Part shown: piece by piece, positions 1-6,950 of the stretch
Position numbering within the stretch: the first letter of the stretch is position 1
Layout of the letters: the number at the start of each line of letters is the position of its first letter
NCBI RefSeq assembly: GCF_035515035.1
Contig: NZ_DATJCA010000127.1
Location: 1-11,676 of the forward strand
From: Gelidibacter sp035515035
Lineage (GTDB): Bacteria; Bacteroidota; Bacteroidia; Flavobacteriales; Flavobacteriaceae
DNA length: 11,676 nucleotides
Reading direction: 5' to 3'
Notes under the pieces: model-generated
Seen by the model: the letters and a program-made list of their open reading frames with translations, nothing else
What the model was told of the DNA's origin: nothing
Database searches by the model: none
Translations under genes and position numbers: made by a program

Positions 1-44
1 GCTACTAAAATACTAAGACTAAGTAATAAATAGATAACACTCAT
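1..44 (-). CDS. ccoS: CcoS, cbb3-type cytochrome oxidase maturation protein (partial, N-terminus only)
   Basis: Only the first 14 codons are in the window; the gene runs off the left edge. The visible peptide MSVIYLLLSLSILV is the start of the single hydrophobic membrane helix that opens CcoS proteins, which are small inner-membrane proteins needed to insert cofactors into the cbb3-type cytochrome c oxidase. The call rests on this N-terminus and on the position just downstream of ccoI on the same strand, the standard order in Flavobacteriaceae, where ccoNOP genes usually follow. The gap of 227 bp after ccoI is longer than in an overlapping operon and carries a promoter with an FNR-type palindrome, so ccoS appears to have its own start of transcription. 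The fragment is too short for a certain call from the protein alone. Confidence 0.75.
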   Translation of the reverse strand, partial: MSVIYLLLSLSILV

Positions 45-64
45 ACCTGATAGAAGTTATGGGT

Positions 65-108
65 CAAAAATACGTTTGACGGTTTTATTATTTTATGATA
101 TTTATCAT
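65..108 (-). promoter_or_regulatory. FNR-activated promoter of ccoS and presumed ccoNOP genes
   Basis: A 14-bp palindrome ATGATATTTATCAT lies at 95-108. Its arms are perfect and it fits the Crp/Fnr core TGA-N6-TCA, with the FNR form xTGAT-N4-ATCAx. On the minus strand 22 bp follow it, then TATTTTTG (65-72), an exact match to the Bacteroidota -7 element TAnnTTTG. No TTTG is seen at -33, as expected for a promoter that depends on an activator. With the start of transcription near position 60 the palindrome is centred at about -41, the class II activator position, and the leader before the ccoS ATG is about 15 nt. The distances are read directly; the start site is inferred. Confidence 0.7.
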
Positions 109-115
109 GTTTCAA

Positions 116-143
116 ATATTCGAATCACGAATATCGCAATATT
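116..143. repeat. Overlapping inverted repeats upstream of the ccoS FNR box
   Basis: ATATTCG (116-122) and CGAATAT (128-134) form a perfect 7-bp inverted repeat with a 5-nt centre. The right arm can instead pair as AATAT (130-134) with ATATT (139-143) across CGCA. The structure ends 8 bp upstream of the FNR-type palindrome, at roughly -55 to -83 of the inferred ccoS promoter. It may be a second operator or the remains of a hairpin ending ccoI transcription. No U-rich tract follows it on the minus strand, so an intrinsic terminator is not well supported. Confidence 0.35.
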
Positions 144-271
144 TTTATAAACATTCTCCTTTAATTACCATGTTAATTTTTAGGTTTATTCTGGGTAAGT
201 TCTTTGATTTTAATTATCTAAGACCATGAATTCCTATTAACAAACCAAGAGAATTTGCTCATTTTTTCAAT

Positions 272-2659
272 TTATTTTAATTTCCTGGCGGTCAAATTTG
301 TAGCAATGGTTGTAAAAACAACAATGCTAATGGAACTTAAAGGCATCAAGATGGCTGCAACTACAGGTTCCAATCTTCCGGTGACTGCAAAAGAAACACC
401 CACGACATTATACATAAATGACAGCACAAAACTCCACTTTACAATTTTAATCGCCGATTTTGACAAGTTAATAAAATCGCTGAGACTATTAAATTTCTCA
501 GCATCCAAAATGGCATCACAAGCAGGGGAGAAGACATTCACGTTTTCGGAAAGTGCAATTCCCACGTTGCTTTGTGCCAAGGCACCAGCATCATTCAGGC
601 CATCTCCAATCATTAATACTTTGGCGCCTTCGCTTTGATGGTGCTTAATGTATTCCAATTTATCATCGGGTTTTTGATTAAAAAGCAATTTGGTCCTGGC
701 AGGAAGCAGTTTTTTTAAATTTTCCATTTCCCCTTCATTATCTCCTGAAAGAATGGCTAAATCGTAATTTTTTTTGAGTTTGTTGAACAATTGCGATAAG
801 CCTTTACGATAACTATTGTAAAAGGTGTATTTTCCTTTGTAAGCGTCGTTGCTACTGATATGGACTGAAGTGTTGAGAATCGCTGTGTCACTGGGCTTTC
901 CAACGAAATTCGCCGAGCCAATTTTGATACTGTCTTGCTGGTGCATCCCTTGAATGCCTTGACCAACATGTTCTTCAAATTGATCGAGGGTGATGATGTC
1001 GTTCTCTTCCAAAAGATCATAGAGTGTTCTGCTCAGAGGATGGTTGGACCCTCTCAGGGTATTTTTCAATAAAACCTCTTCAGAAAAAGACAGCGCATCC
1101 CCTTCATAAGTGGCAGTACTTTGTTTGTTGGAGGTAATGGTGCCGGTTTTATCAAAGATAATCGTGTCGATGGCTGCCAACTGCTCAATAACCGTGGCAT
1201 TTTTCAGGTAAAACTTGTGCTTGCCAAAAATGCGAAGGATATTTCCAAGTGTAAATGGTGCCGCCAATGCAATGGCGCATGGACAGGCAATAATCAAAAC
1301 AGAAGTAAATACGTTCAATGCTTTGCTGGAATCAGCAAACAACCAGAACGTTGTAGCAATAAAGGCGATACTCAAAACAATAATGGTAAAGCGTTTGCTG
1401 ATCAGGTTTGTTAAGGTGGTGAAGCTGTCTTCCTTAACTTTATTGAACACGTCGTTACCCCACAATTGGGTTAAATAACTTTGTTCCACACTTTTTAGAG
1501 CTTCCATTTCAATACTTCCGGAAGTTTGTTTCCCTCCCGCGAAAAGCTTGTCTCCAGAGACTTTGCTGACCGCATCTGATTCTCCAGTGACGAAACTGTA
1601 ATCTATTTTTGCCCTTCCTTTTATGAGGACACCATCCACAGGAATTAGCTCCTCGTTCCTAATCAGCAATCGGTCTCCCTTTTTAATATCATACACTTGA
1701 ATGGGATGTTCCTCATTGTTTTTGGAAATCTTGGTAATCGCAATTGGGAAATAGGATTTGTAGTCGCGTTCAAAGGAAAGAAAGGAATAGGTTCTTTGCT
1801 GAAAGAATTTACCCAACAATAAGAAAAACAAGAGCCCGGTTAAACTATCAAAAAAGCCCGAACCATGATCAAAAATAATGTCATAAGTGCTTCTTAAAAA
1901 AAGTACGATGATTCCCAAAGCAATGGGTACGTCAATATTCAAAACTCTGGCACGTAAACCTTTATAGGCAGAGATGTAATAATCTTGTGAAGAGTATAAA
2001 ACTACTGGAAGTGAAAAGGCAAACATCAACCATCTAAAAAAGGGCTTATACTGGTCCAACCAAAATTCCTTCACTTCAAAATACTCAGGAAATGAGAGGA
2101 ACATCACGTTGCCAAATGCAAAACCAGCAATCCCAAGTTTGTAGATTAAGGAGCGGTTGACCTGATTTTTGCCTGTTGAAAAATCCTCCAAACTGATATA
2201 TGGTTCGTATCCTATCGAACTCAGTAAGATGACCGCTTCTTTTAAACTGTAGTTTTGCGAGTTGAATTGGATGCGTACCGTTTTTTTACCAAAATCGACT
2301 TGAGAAGATGAAATATAACTATTGAGTTTATTTAGGTTTTCAAGAATCCAAATACATGAACTGCAATGGATTATGGGAATATAGAGTGTTGCTATCTGTG
2401 ATTTTCCATCATCAAATTCCACCAATTTATCAATAATATTCTGTTGGGACAGAAAATCATATTTGCCTTGAATATCCTTTGGAGTGGTGCCTGGGGCAGA
2501 TTGGAGATCATAATAACAGGTGAGATCATTATCTGAGAAGATTTCATAAACCGTCTTACAGCCTTGGCAACAGAACGATTTGTCGTCAAAAAAAATTGTG
2601 GACGAATCAGAGAGATCTCCACAGTGGAAACAAGTTGATAATTCCATAATTATACTCAT
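272..2659 (-). CDS. ccoI: CcoI/FixI-type Cu+-translocating P1B ATPase for cbb3 oxidase assembly
   Basis: This 795-residue inner-membrane ATPase is predicted to move Cu(I) out of the cytoplasm for delivery to the CuB site of the cbb3 oxidase. Domains in order: an N-terminal cysteine-rich metal-binding region (Cys10, Cys13, Cys30, Cys31, Cys34); an HMA domain with CSSC at 99-102; about eight membrane segments (near 171-190, 206-223, 243-263, 272-288, 424-442, 448-470, 741-760, 763-786); the actuator TGE at 358-360; the transport motif CPC at 459-461; the phosphorylation motif DKTGT with Asp503; the nucleotide-binding HP at 540-541; and GDGLND at 685-690. Tyr750-Asn751 and Met772-x-x-Ser-Ser complete the Cu(I) signature of P1B-1 pumps. 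Two ATG starts are possible: 2659, with GAGG a few bases upstream, and 2647 (MELSTCFHCG); the longer is given. The neighbours, ccoS downstream and a divergent fnr, support CcoI over a general CopA. Confidence 0.93.
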   Translation of the reverse strand: MSIIMELSTCFHCGDLSDSSTIFFDDKSFCCQGCKTVYEIFSDNDLTCYYDLQSAPGTTPKDIQGKYDFLSQQNIIDKLVEFDDGKSQIATLYIPIIHCSSCIWILENLNKLNSYISSSQVDFGKKTVRIQFNSQNYSLKEAVILLSSIGYEPYISLEDFSTGKNQVNRSLIYKLGIAGFAFGNVMFLSFPEYFEVKEFWLDQYKPFFRWLMFAFSLPVVLYSSQDYYISAYKGLRARVLNIDVPIALGIIVLFLRSTYDIIFDHGSGFFDSLTGLLFFLLLGKFFQQRTYSFLSFERDYKSYFPIAITKISKNNEEHPIQVYDIKKGDRLLIRNEELIPVDGVLIKGRAKIDYSFVTGESDAVSKVSGDKLFAGGKQTSGSIEMEALKSVEQSYLTQLWGNDVFNKVKEDSFTTLTNLISKRFTIIVLSIAFIATTFWLFADSSKALNVFTSVLIIACPCAIALAAPFTLGNILRIFGKHKFYLKNATVIEQLAAIDTIIFDKTGTITSNKQSTATYEGDALSFSEEVLLKNTLRGSNHPLSRTLYDLLEENDIITLDQFEEHVGQGIQGMHQQDSIKIGSANFVGKPSDTAILNTSVHISSNDAYKGKYTFYNSYRKGLSQLFNKLKKNYDLAILSGDNEGEMENLKKLLPARTKLLFNQKPDDKLEYIKHHQSEGAKVLMIGDGLNDAGALAQSNVGIALSENVNVFSPACDAILDAEKFNSLSDFINLSKSAIKIVKWSFVLSFMYNVVGVSFAVTGRLEPVVAAILMPLSSISIVVFTTIATNLTARKLK

Positions 2660-2671
2660 TTATACCTCGTG

Positions 2672-2715
2672 CAAAGGTCGGAAATGATTATGGCTTATAC
2701 TATGATAATTGTCAT
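2672..2715 (-). promoter_or_regulatory. FNR-activated promoter of ccoI
   Basis: The FNR-type palindrome at 2702-2715 reads ATGACAATTATCAT on the minus strand, with one arm mismatch and the core TGA-N6-TCA intact. It is followed by 22 bp and then GACCTTTG (2672-2679), one mismatch from TAnnTTTG. The 22-bp spacing equals that at the ccoS promoter, which strongly supports both. The leader to the ATG at 2659 would be only about 8-9 nt, or about 20 nt to the ATG at 2647, which slightly favours the inner start. Confidence 0.6.
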
Positions 2716-2731
2716 GTTTTTCTTAATTTTG
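2702..2731 (+). promoter_or_regulatory. Promoter of the fnr-family gene, overlapped by its own predicted operator
   Basis: TAATTTTG at 2724-2731 is an exact TAnnTTTG -7 element, 18 bp upstream of the ATG at 2750. The palindrome at 2702-2715 (ATGATAATTGTCAT on this strand) is centred 19 bp upstream of the -7 element, where the -33 element and sigma factor would sit. A protein bound there should block rather than help transcription of fnr, while sitting at an activating distance for ccoI on the other strand. The geometry is observed; repression is inferred. Confidence 0.5.
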
Positions 2732-2749
2732 GGGGTCAAAGAAAATAGT

Positions 2750-3427
2750 ATGGGTAGATGTGAGCAATGCATTGCACGTCAATTGAATTCAATGAAAACT
2801 TTAACAAAAGAAGAGCTGAAAGAAGTCGCTGCATGCAAGAGAACACTGTTTTATAAAAAAGGCGAAGTCATTTTTGGGGAAAATGAACTGCTCTCTGGCG
2901 TTTATTGCGTAAGAGAAGGTATTTGTAAAATGACCAAATTGAGCGCCAATGGAAAAGATCATACTGTGAAATTGATGGGCAAGGGCAAGTTAATTGGCCA
3001 ACGTTCGGTTATTAGTGAAGAGCGCACCCATTTAAGTGCGGTTGCTTTAAACGATGTTGAACTTTGTTATGTTCCAAAAGATCAAATTTTGGACAATATC
3101 AAATCTAACCAGGAATTTTCGTTTAACGTCTTACAGAATTTGGCCCAAGATTTAAGGGAAGCCGAAGGTGATCTGATCAATATGGCACAAAAATCGGTGA
3201 GACAACGCTTATCCGAAGCTTTAACCTATGTCAGTAAAAATTTTGGTGAGACTGAAGATGGGTATCTCAATGTCAATCTTTCCCGCGAAGACTATGCAAG
3301 TATTGTTGGAACGGCGACGGAATCTGCCATCCGAATTTTATCCCAATTTAAAAAAGAAGGTCTGATTTCCACTTCAGGTAAAAAGATTAAAATTGAGAAA
3401 CTGAAGGAGTTGGAACGGGTCGAATAA
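2750..3427 (+). CDS. fnr: Crp/Fnr-family transcriptional regulator, FNR-like
   Basis: This 225-residue regulator probably senses oxygen and activates the cbb3 oxidase genes beside it. A cyclic-nucleotide-binding-type beta barrel spans about residues 25-110, a long dimer helix about 120-148, and a C-terminal winged helix-turn-helix about 150-215, with recognition helix residues Glu191 and Arg195 matching the Glu and Arg that read the TGA half-site in FNR and CRP. The N-terminus has Cys4-x-x-Cys7, aligned with FNR Cys20 and Cys23, and Cys106 aligns with FNR Cys122. The position of FNR Cys29 is Asn13; Cys29, Cys53 and Cys59 are further cysteines. The ATG at 2750 is chosen because it places the cysteine pair at the very N-terminus, as in flavobacterial homologues, and lies downstream of the -7 box. 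The open frame extends to a GTG at 2669, but that would translate the promoter. It is divergent from ccoI. Confidence 0.88.
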   Translation: MGRCEQCIARQLNSMKTLTKEELKEVAACKRTLFYKKGEVIFGENELLSGVYCVREGICKMTKLSANGKDHTVKLMGKGKLIGQRSVISEERTHLSAVALNDVELCYVPKDQILDNIKSNQEFSFNVLQNLAQDLREAEGDLINMAQKSVRQRLSEALTYVSKNFGETEDGYLNVNLSREDYASIVGTATESAIRILSQFKKEGLISTSGKKIKIEKLKELERVE

Positions 3428-3481
3428 TTGGCATTCTCATTTTTTTTTGAACTTTCTAAAAGTAAATGCCGGATTCAATTC

Positions 3482-3520
3482 CAGAAAAAACAAACCCCAA
3501 AGCTTTTTAATGCTTTAGGG
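3482..3520 (-). terminator. Rho-independent terminator of the S9 peptidase gene
   Basis: CCCCAAAGC (3495-3503) pairs with GCTTTAGGG (3512-3520) in a 9-bp stem with one C-A mismatch and an 8-nt loop. On the minus strand the hairpin is followed by the T-rich run TTTGTTTTTTCTGG. It lies 33 bp beyond the stop codon of the minus-strand peptidase. No hairpin with a U-tract is seen for the convergent fnr gene, although nine T residues occur near 3441-3449 without a stem. Confidence 0.75.
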
Positions 3521-3553
3521 CCAATTTAAAAATATGCCAGCAGATACCAATCT

Positions 3554-5491
3554 TTAAGATCCTTTTTTAACTTTTATCTCACCTTCAATGGGAGCATCTG
3601 CATTCTTCAAATACTTATCCAAAAACTGAAGGACTCTACTATAAGCTTCAATTTGATTTTCTTTTTTGATAAATCCATGACCTTCATCTTCAAATAAAAC
3701 GTATTCAACAGGAACACCGTTTTCTCGAACGCCAGCTACAATTTCATCAGATTCCACCTGTAAGACCCTTGGGTCTTGAGCTCCTTGCAAAACAATGAGT
3801 GGTTTGGTCACTTTATCGGTATGGAATAAAGGGGAAATTCGTTTGAGGCGCACTGAATCTGCAGTAAAAGGATCTCCCAACTCTAAGTACAATGACTTTC
3901 TCATGGATTCCCAATAGGGCGGAATGCTCTTTAAAGTTCTGATCCAATTGGTAACGCCAAATAAATTGACACCCACATCAAACTCCTCAGGGGCGTAAGT
4001 TAGCGCAGCCATAGTCATGTAACCACCGTAGGAACCGCCTATGATTCCAATTTTATCTCCATCAATTTCTGGTTGGGTGGCGAGCCAATTTTTGCCTTCA
4101 ACACAATCCTGTAAATCTTTTTCACCGTGATTTAAATCGTCCATTTGGTAAAAGGTTTTTCCATAGCCACTGCTACCGCGATTGTTGACCGCCAAAACCG
4201 CATAGCCATGATTGACCATATATTGAATAAAGGAATTGAAACCTTGACGGGATTGTCCGCCTGGCCCTCCATGTACCCAAACCATTGCGGGAACTTTGTT
4301 GTCTTTTGAGGCTTGATGTGGCAAATAGTAAATGGCAGGGATTTCTACACCATCAAAAGATGTGTAGCGAATGACCTTGGCAGTCACCAAATCTTCCGGA
4401 TGAATGTCCTCATTAAGCACGTTGGTCAATTGATGTTGTTCTTTAGTTGAAAACTTATAAGTATAAAGATTGGATGGCATATTTGAGCCACCAACATATA
4501 AACGCATCCATTGTTCATCATCGCTAAAACCAACGCTGGTAATGCTCTGATCTCCAAAATCAGGTAAGTCAATCGGCGTATTTGCTGCGACATCTATAAC
4601 TTCAATGGCGTTTTTACCATCTTCATTTACATAAACCACCATATAAGTGCCGTTTTTGGTGAAACTAGCTCCAGAGATATCCCATGGTTTTTCGAGAACA
4701 TTAGATTTTTCCTTTGTTTTGAGATCATATTTCATCAAATAAGAAAATTCAAAACCATCATCTGTTGTATAATAGAGCGCACTACTATCATTGGAGAAAT
4801 CTTGCGCAGCATTGCTACTTTGGTTGCTGTTGACCTTCGTTTTCTCTCTTGTTTTTACGTTGTAGACATACAAATCGCTGTCGTTGGTGTTCAGCGATTT
4901 CGCTAAGGCAATGTAGTTTTTGTCCTTTGAGATGCCGCCAAAATTTAAACCGTCATTATTTTGATAGATCATTTTTGAATTAAAGGTGGAAATGTCCATC
5001 TCATACACGTCAAAGAATTTCGGGTTCATTTTATTTGATCCGAAATAAAAAGATTTTCCATCATCAGCCCACCCGTAAAATTGTGATTTTGCTCCTTTAT
5101 CTGGAGTCAAATCTTTGATGGTTCCGGTTGAATCCCGTAAATAGATGTGATCGATTTCATCTCCATTGCGATCTGCAGATAAGAGCATCCGGTCATCATT
5201 CGGGAAAAATGATTCTGCAAAATAGGAGGTGCTGTCCGAGGCGGTAATGGGGGTGTAGCTGCCTCCAACACTTGGGACGGTATACACATTGAAAATCCCG
5301 GATCGGTTGCTAGAGATTAGGAGTTTGGAGTTGTCATAGGAAAAACTGCCACCTGTTACAGCTTCGTTATCCATAAACTGTTCAATGGTGTACTGCTCAA
5401 CTTTAATCGCAGTATCATCATTGTTCCCATTCTTTTTGTCCTTACAGGAAATGCAAAGCAGAAGGGTCATCGCAAAAATTAAATGTTTCAT
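3554..5491 (-). CDS. S9-family (prolyl oligopeptidase-like) serine peptidase, lipoprotein
   Basis: This 645-residue enzyme has the two-domain plan of S9 peptidases of the acylaminoacyl/dipeptidyl peptidase type, which cleave short peptides. A lipoprotein signal sequence ends LLLCISC with Cys16 as the likely lipidated residue; position -3 is Cys, so the lipobox is not perfect. A beta-propeller of repeated strands covers about residues 40-365 and controls access to the active site. The alpha/beta hydrolase domain covers about 375-632 and has the oxyanion-region motif HGGPGG (407-412), the nucleophile elbow GGSYGG with Ser487, Asp573 in QDPRV and His605 in GHGF. The triad is complete. The start ATG at 5491 gives the signal peptide directly. 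The gene stands alone, divergent from the VWA gene and convergent with fnr. Location in the outer membrane facing the periplasm or the outside is inferred; the substrate cannot be told. Confidence 0.9.
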   Translation of the reverse strand: MKHLIFAMTLLLCISCKDKKNGNNDDTAIKVEQYTIEQFMDNEAVTGGSFSYDNSKLLISSNRSGIFNVYTVPSVGGSYTPITASDSTSYFAESFFPNDDRMLLSADRNGDEIDHIYLRDSTGTIKDLTPDKGAKSQFYGWADDGKSFYFGSNKMNPKFFDVYEMDISTFNSKMIYQNNDGLNFGGISKDKNYIALAKSLNTNDSDLYVYNVKTREKTKVNSNQSSNAAQDFSNDSSALYYTTDDGFEFSYLMKYDLKTKEKSNVLEKPWDISGASFTKNGTYMVVYVNEDGKNAIEVIDVAANTPIDLPDFGDQSITSVGFSDDEQWMRLYVGGSNMPSNLYTYKFSTKEQHQLTNVLNEDIHPEDLVTAKVIRYTSFDGVEIPAIYYLPHQASKDNKVPAMVWVHGGPGGQSRQGFNSFIQYMVNHGYAVLAVNNRGSSGYGKTFYQMDDLNHGEKDLQDCVEGKNWLATQPEIDGDKIGIIGGSYGGYMTMAALTYAPEEFDVGVNLFGVTNWIRTLKSIPPYWESMRKSLYLELGDPFTADSVRLKRISPLFHTDKVTKPLIVLQGAQDPRVLQVESDEIVAGVRENGVPVEYVLFEDEGHGFIKKENQIEAYSRVLQFLDKYLKNADAPIEGEIKVKKGS

Positions 5492-5542
5492 GTTTTAGTG
5501 TTTTTAGCGGGTAGGTAGTGACGGTATTTCTGGGATAATGGA

Positions 5543-5578
5543 TTAAAGATCGCACATTCAGCGAATTCGCTTAAAGAT
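5543..5578. promoter_or_regulatory. Palindrome and direct repeat in the divergent S9 peptidase/VWA spacer
   Basis: AGCGAATTCGCT at 5560-5571 is a perfect 12-bp palindrome. It is followed by TTAAAGAT (5571-5578), which also occurs at 5543-5550, so two copies lie 28 bp apart around the palindrome. The position between two divergent genes fits an operator, but no known regulator is recognised and no exact TAnnTTTG box is seen in this spacer for either gene. Confidence 0.3.
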
Positions 5579-5638
5579 AATAAAAAGGCATTATTACATT
5601 CATAAAATAGATGTTAATAGATTTATTGGTCGTCTAAA

Positions 5639-6790
5639 ATGTCGTATTTTTATGATGCTATGACAAAAAACACTAACATAAATCGAAAAGGTTTTGTTTT
5701 CAAGACCTATGAAGCGCCTTTTCAATCTCCATTTGATAAACTTTTCGAAATTTTCAAGGAGCTGATCACCCATACTTCAGGAGATTTTGATGAAGCTATT
5801 GAGTGGTTGCGGGAGTTGGATAAAGAGTACAAATTGACCACTGCAGAGTACACCGTTGATGACTTTATTGAAGACCTTAAAAAGAAAGGTTATATAAGGG
5901 AAGAGATCGATCCGGACGGAAACGGCGGCACGGTCATCACATCCAAAACAGAACGCGCCATAAGACAACAAGCGCTTGATCAAATTTTCGGACAGATCAA
6001 ACGGAGCGGACAGGGCAACCATAAAAGTAAAAGTCCGGGAATTGGTGATGAGCATACAGGCGATTTCAGGGACTATCAATTTGGCGATGCTTTGGATAAA
6101 GTCTCCATGTCTGAAAGTTTGAAAAACGCACAGATCAATCATGGAATTGGTGATTTTAAGCTCTCTGAAGAAGATTTGGTGGTGGAGGAAACGTTACACA
6201 AATCGCAAATGAGTACGGTGTTGATGATTGACATCAGTCACAGTATGATTTTATACGGCGAAGACCGTATCACACCTGCAAAAAAGGTGGCGATGGCATT
6301 GGCGGAATTAATTACCACCCGGTATCCGAAAGATACCTTGGATATTTTGGTTTTTGGAAACGATGCCTGGCAAATTGAAATTAAGGATTTACCATACTTA
6401 AAGGTTGGACCTTATCACACCAATACTGTTGCCGGATTACAATTGGCCATGGATTTACTGAGAAGAAAACGGAATACCAACAAACAAATTTTTATGATTA
6501 CCGATGGCAAACCAAGCTGCTTGCGACTTCCAGACGGCCAATATTACAAAGACAGTGCGGGATTGAATCCTTATATCATGAATAAATGTTATGCTATGGC
6601 ACAACAGGCCAGAAGATTGCATATTCCAATTACTACCTTTATGATTGCCCAAGATCCTTATTTGATGCGTTTTGTAACCGAATTTACCAAAGCAAATCAA
6701 GGAAAGGCGTTTTACACCGGACTGAAAGGCTTGGGTGAGATGATCTTTGAGGATTATGAAACCAATAGAAAGAAGCGGATTAGAGGATAA
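5639..6790 (+). CDS. VWA-domain protein with intact MIDAS, partner of the AAA+ ATPase
   Basis: This 383-residue soluble protein has an alpha-helical, charged N-terminal half (about 20-185) and a C-terminal von Willebrand factor A domain (about 190-370). The metal-ion-dependent adhesion site is complete: DISHS (Asp198, Ser200, Ser202), a Thr at 261 or 263, and Asp289 in ITDG. VWA proteins encoded beside MoxR-type or chelatase-type AAA+ ATPases usually act as substrate adaptors, as in RavA/ViaA and the ChlI/ChlD magnesium chelatase. A C-terminal VWA after a helical region resembles ViaA in plan only. There is no signal peptide or membrane segment, so it should be cytoplasmic. Two ATG codons (5639 and 5660) precede the conserved region RKGFVFKTY; the longer is given, but the start is uncertain because neither has a clear ribosome site. 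The next gene on the strand, 160 bp away, is the ATPase. The substrate is unknown. Confidence 0.85.
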   Translation: MSYFYDAMTKNTNINRKGFVFKTYEAPFQSPFDKLFEIFKELITHTSGDFDEAIEWLRELDKEYKLTTAEYTVDDFIEDLKKKGYIREEIDPDGNGGTVITSKTERAIRQQALDQIFGQIKRSGQGNHKSKSPGIGDEHTGDFRDYQFGDALDKVSMSESLKNAQINHGIGDFKLSEEDLVVEETLHKSQMSTVLMIDISHSMILYGEDRITPAKKVAMALAELITTRYPKDTLDILVFGNDAWQIEIKDLPYLKVGPYHTNTVAGLQLAMDLLRRKRNTNKQIFMITDGKPSCLRLPDGQYYKDSAGLNPYIMNKCYAMAQQARRLHIPITTFMIAQDPYLMRFVTEFTKANQGKAFYTGLKGLGEMIFEDYETNRKKRIRG

Positions 6791-6834
6791 AAGTCGGGAC
6801 GTTAGAGACAAGGAGCACGAAGTAAACAGTAACC

Positions 6835-6866
6835 CCTAACATGCAAGGTTTCCCAAACCTTTTAGG
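6835..6866 (+). repeat. Palindromic element in the VWA-AAA spacer
   Basis: AAGGTTT (6845-6851), the loop CCC and AAACCTT (6855-6861) make a perfect 7-bp hairpin. CCTAA (6835-6839) and TTAGG (6862-6866) add five more pairs, with a 5-nt bulge (CATGC) on the left. AAACCT (6855-6860) can instead pair with AGGTTT (6864-6869), so two alternative stems compete. The sequence resembles the short AACCT/AGGTT palindromes common between genes in Flavobacteriaceae. It has only four T residues after the inner stem and is a poor terminator. Confidence 0.5.
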
Positions 6867-6902
6867 TTTAAAAGAAAATACAAAAACTAAATTCAATTAA
6901 AT

Positions 6903-6933
6903 AAGTTCTGAAATTTTGCGATCAGAACTTTTT
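6903..6933 (+). terminator. Hairpin with short U-tract before the AAA+ gene (possible attenuator)
   Basis: AAGTTCTGA (6903-6911) and TCAGAACTT (6922-6930) form a perfect 9-bp stem with a 10-nt loop, followed by TTT so that five T residues end the structure. It closes 17 bp before the ATG of the AAA+ ATPase. It could end transcription from the VWA gene, lower expression of the ATPase relative to VWA, or act on translation. The loop contains AAATTTTG (6911-6918), one base from a TAnnTTTG -7 box, so a separate promoter for the ATPase is also possible. Confidence 0.45.
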
Positions 6934-6950
6934 AAGTAGAAAAATAACAT

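Noticed and set aside
125..154. A 9-codon minus-strand frame preceded by AAAGGAGA upstream of ccoS
   Set aside because: The purine-rich site is too close to the ATG, the frame lies upstream of the predicted ccoS promoter, and nine residues cannot be supported.
2669..2749. A GTG-started 27-residue extension of the FNR-like protein with a hydrophobic stretch
   Set aside because: It translates the FNR palindrome and the -7 box, and it would move the conserved cysteine pair away from the N-terminus. The ATG at 2750 fits homologues and the promoter.
3554..5491. A dipeptidyl peptidase IV (dpp4) name for the S9 enzyme
   Set aside because: The catalytic domain and propeller fit S9 in general, but the paired Glu motif that defines DPP4 specificity was not identified, so only the family is called.
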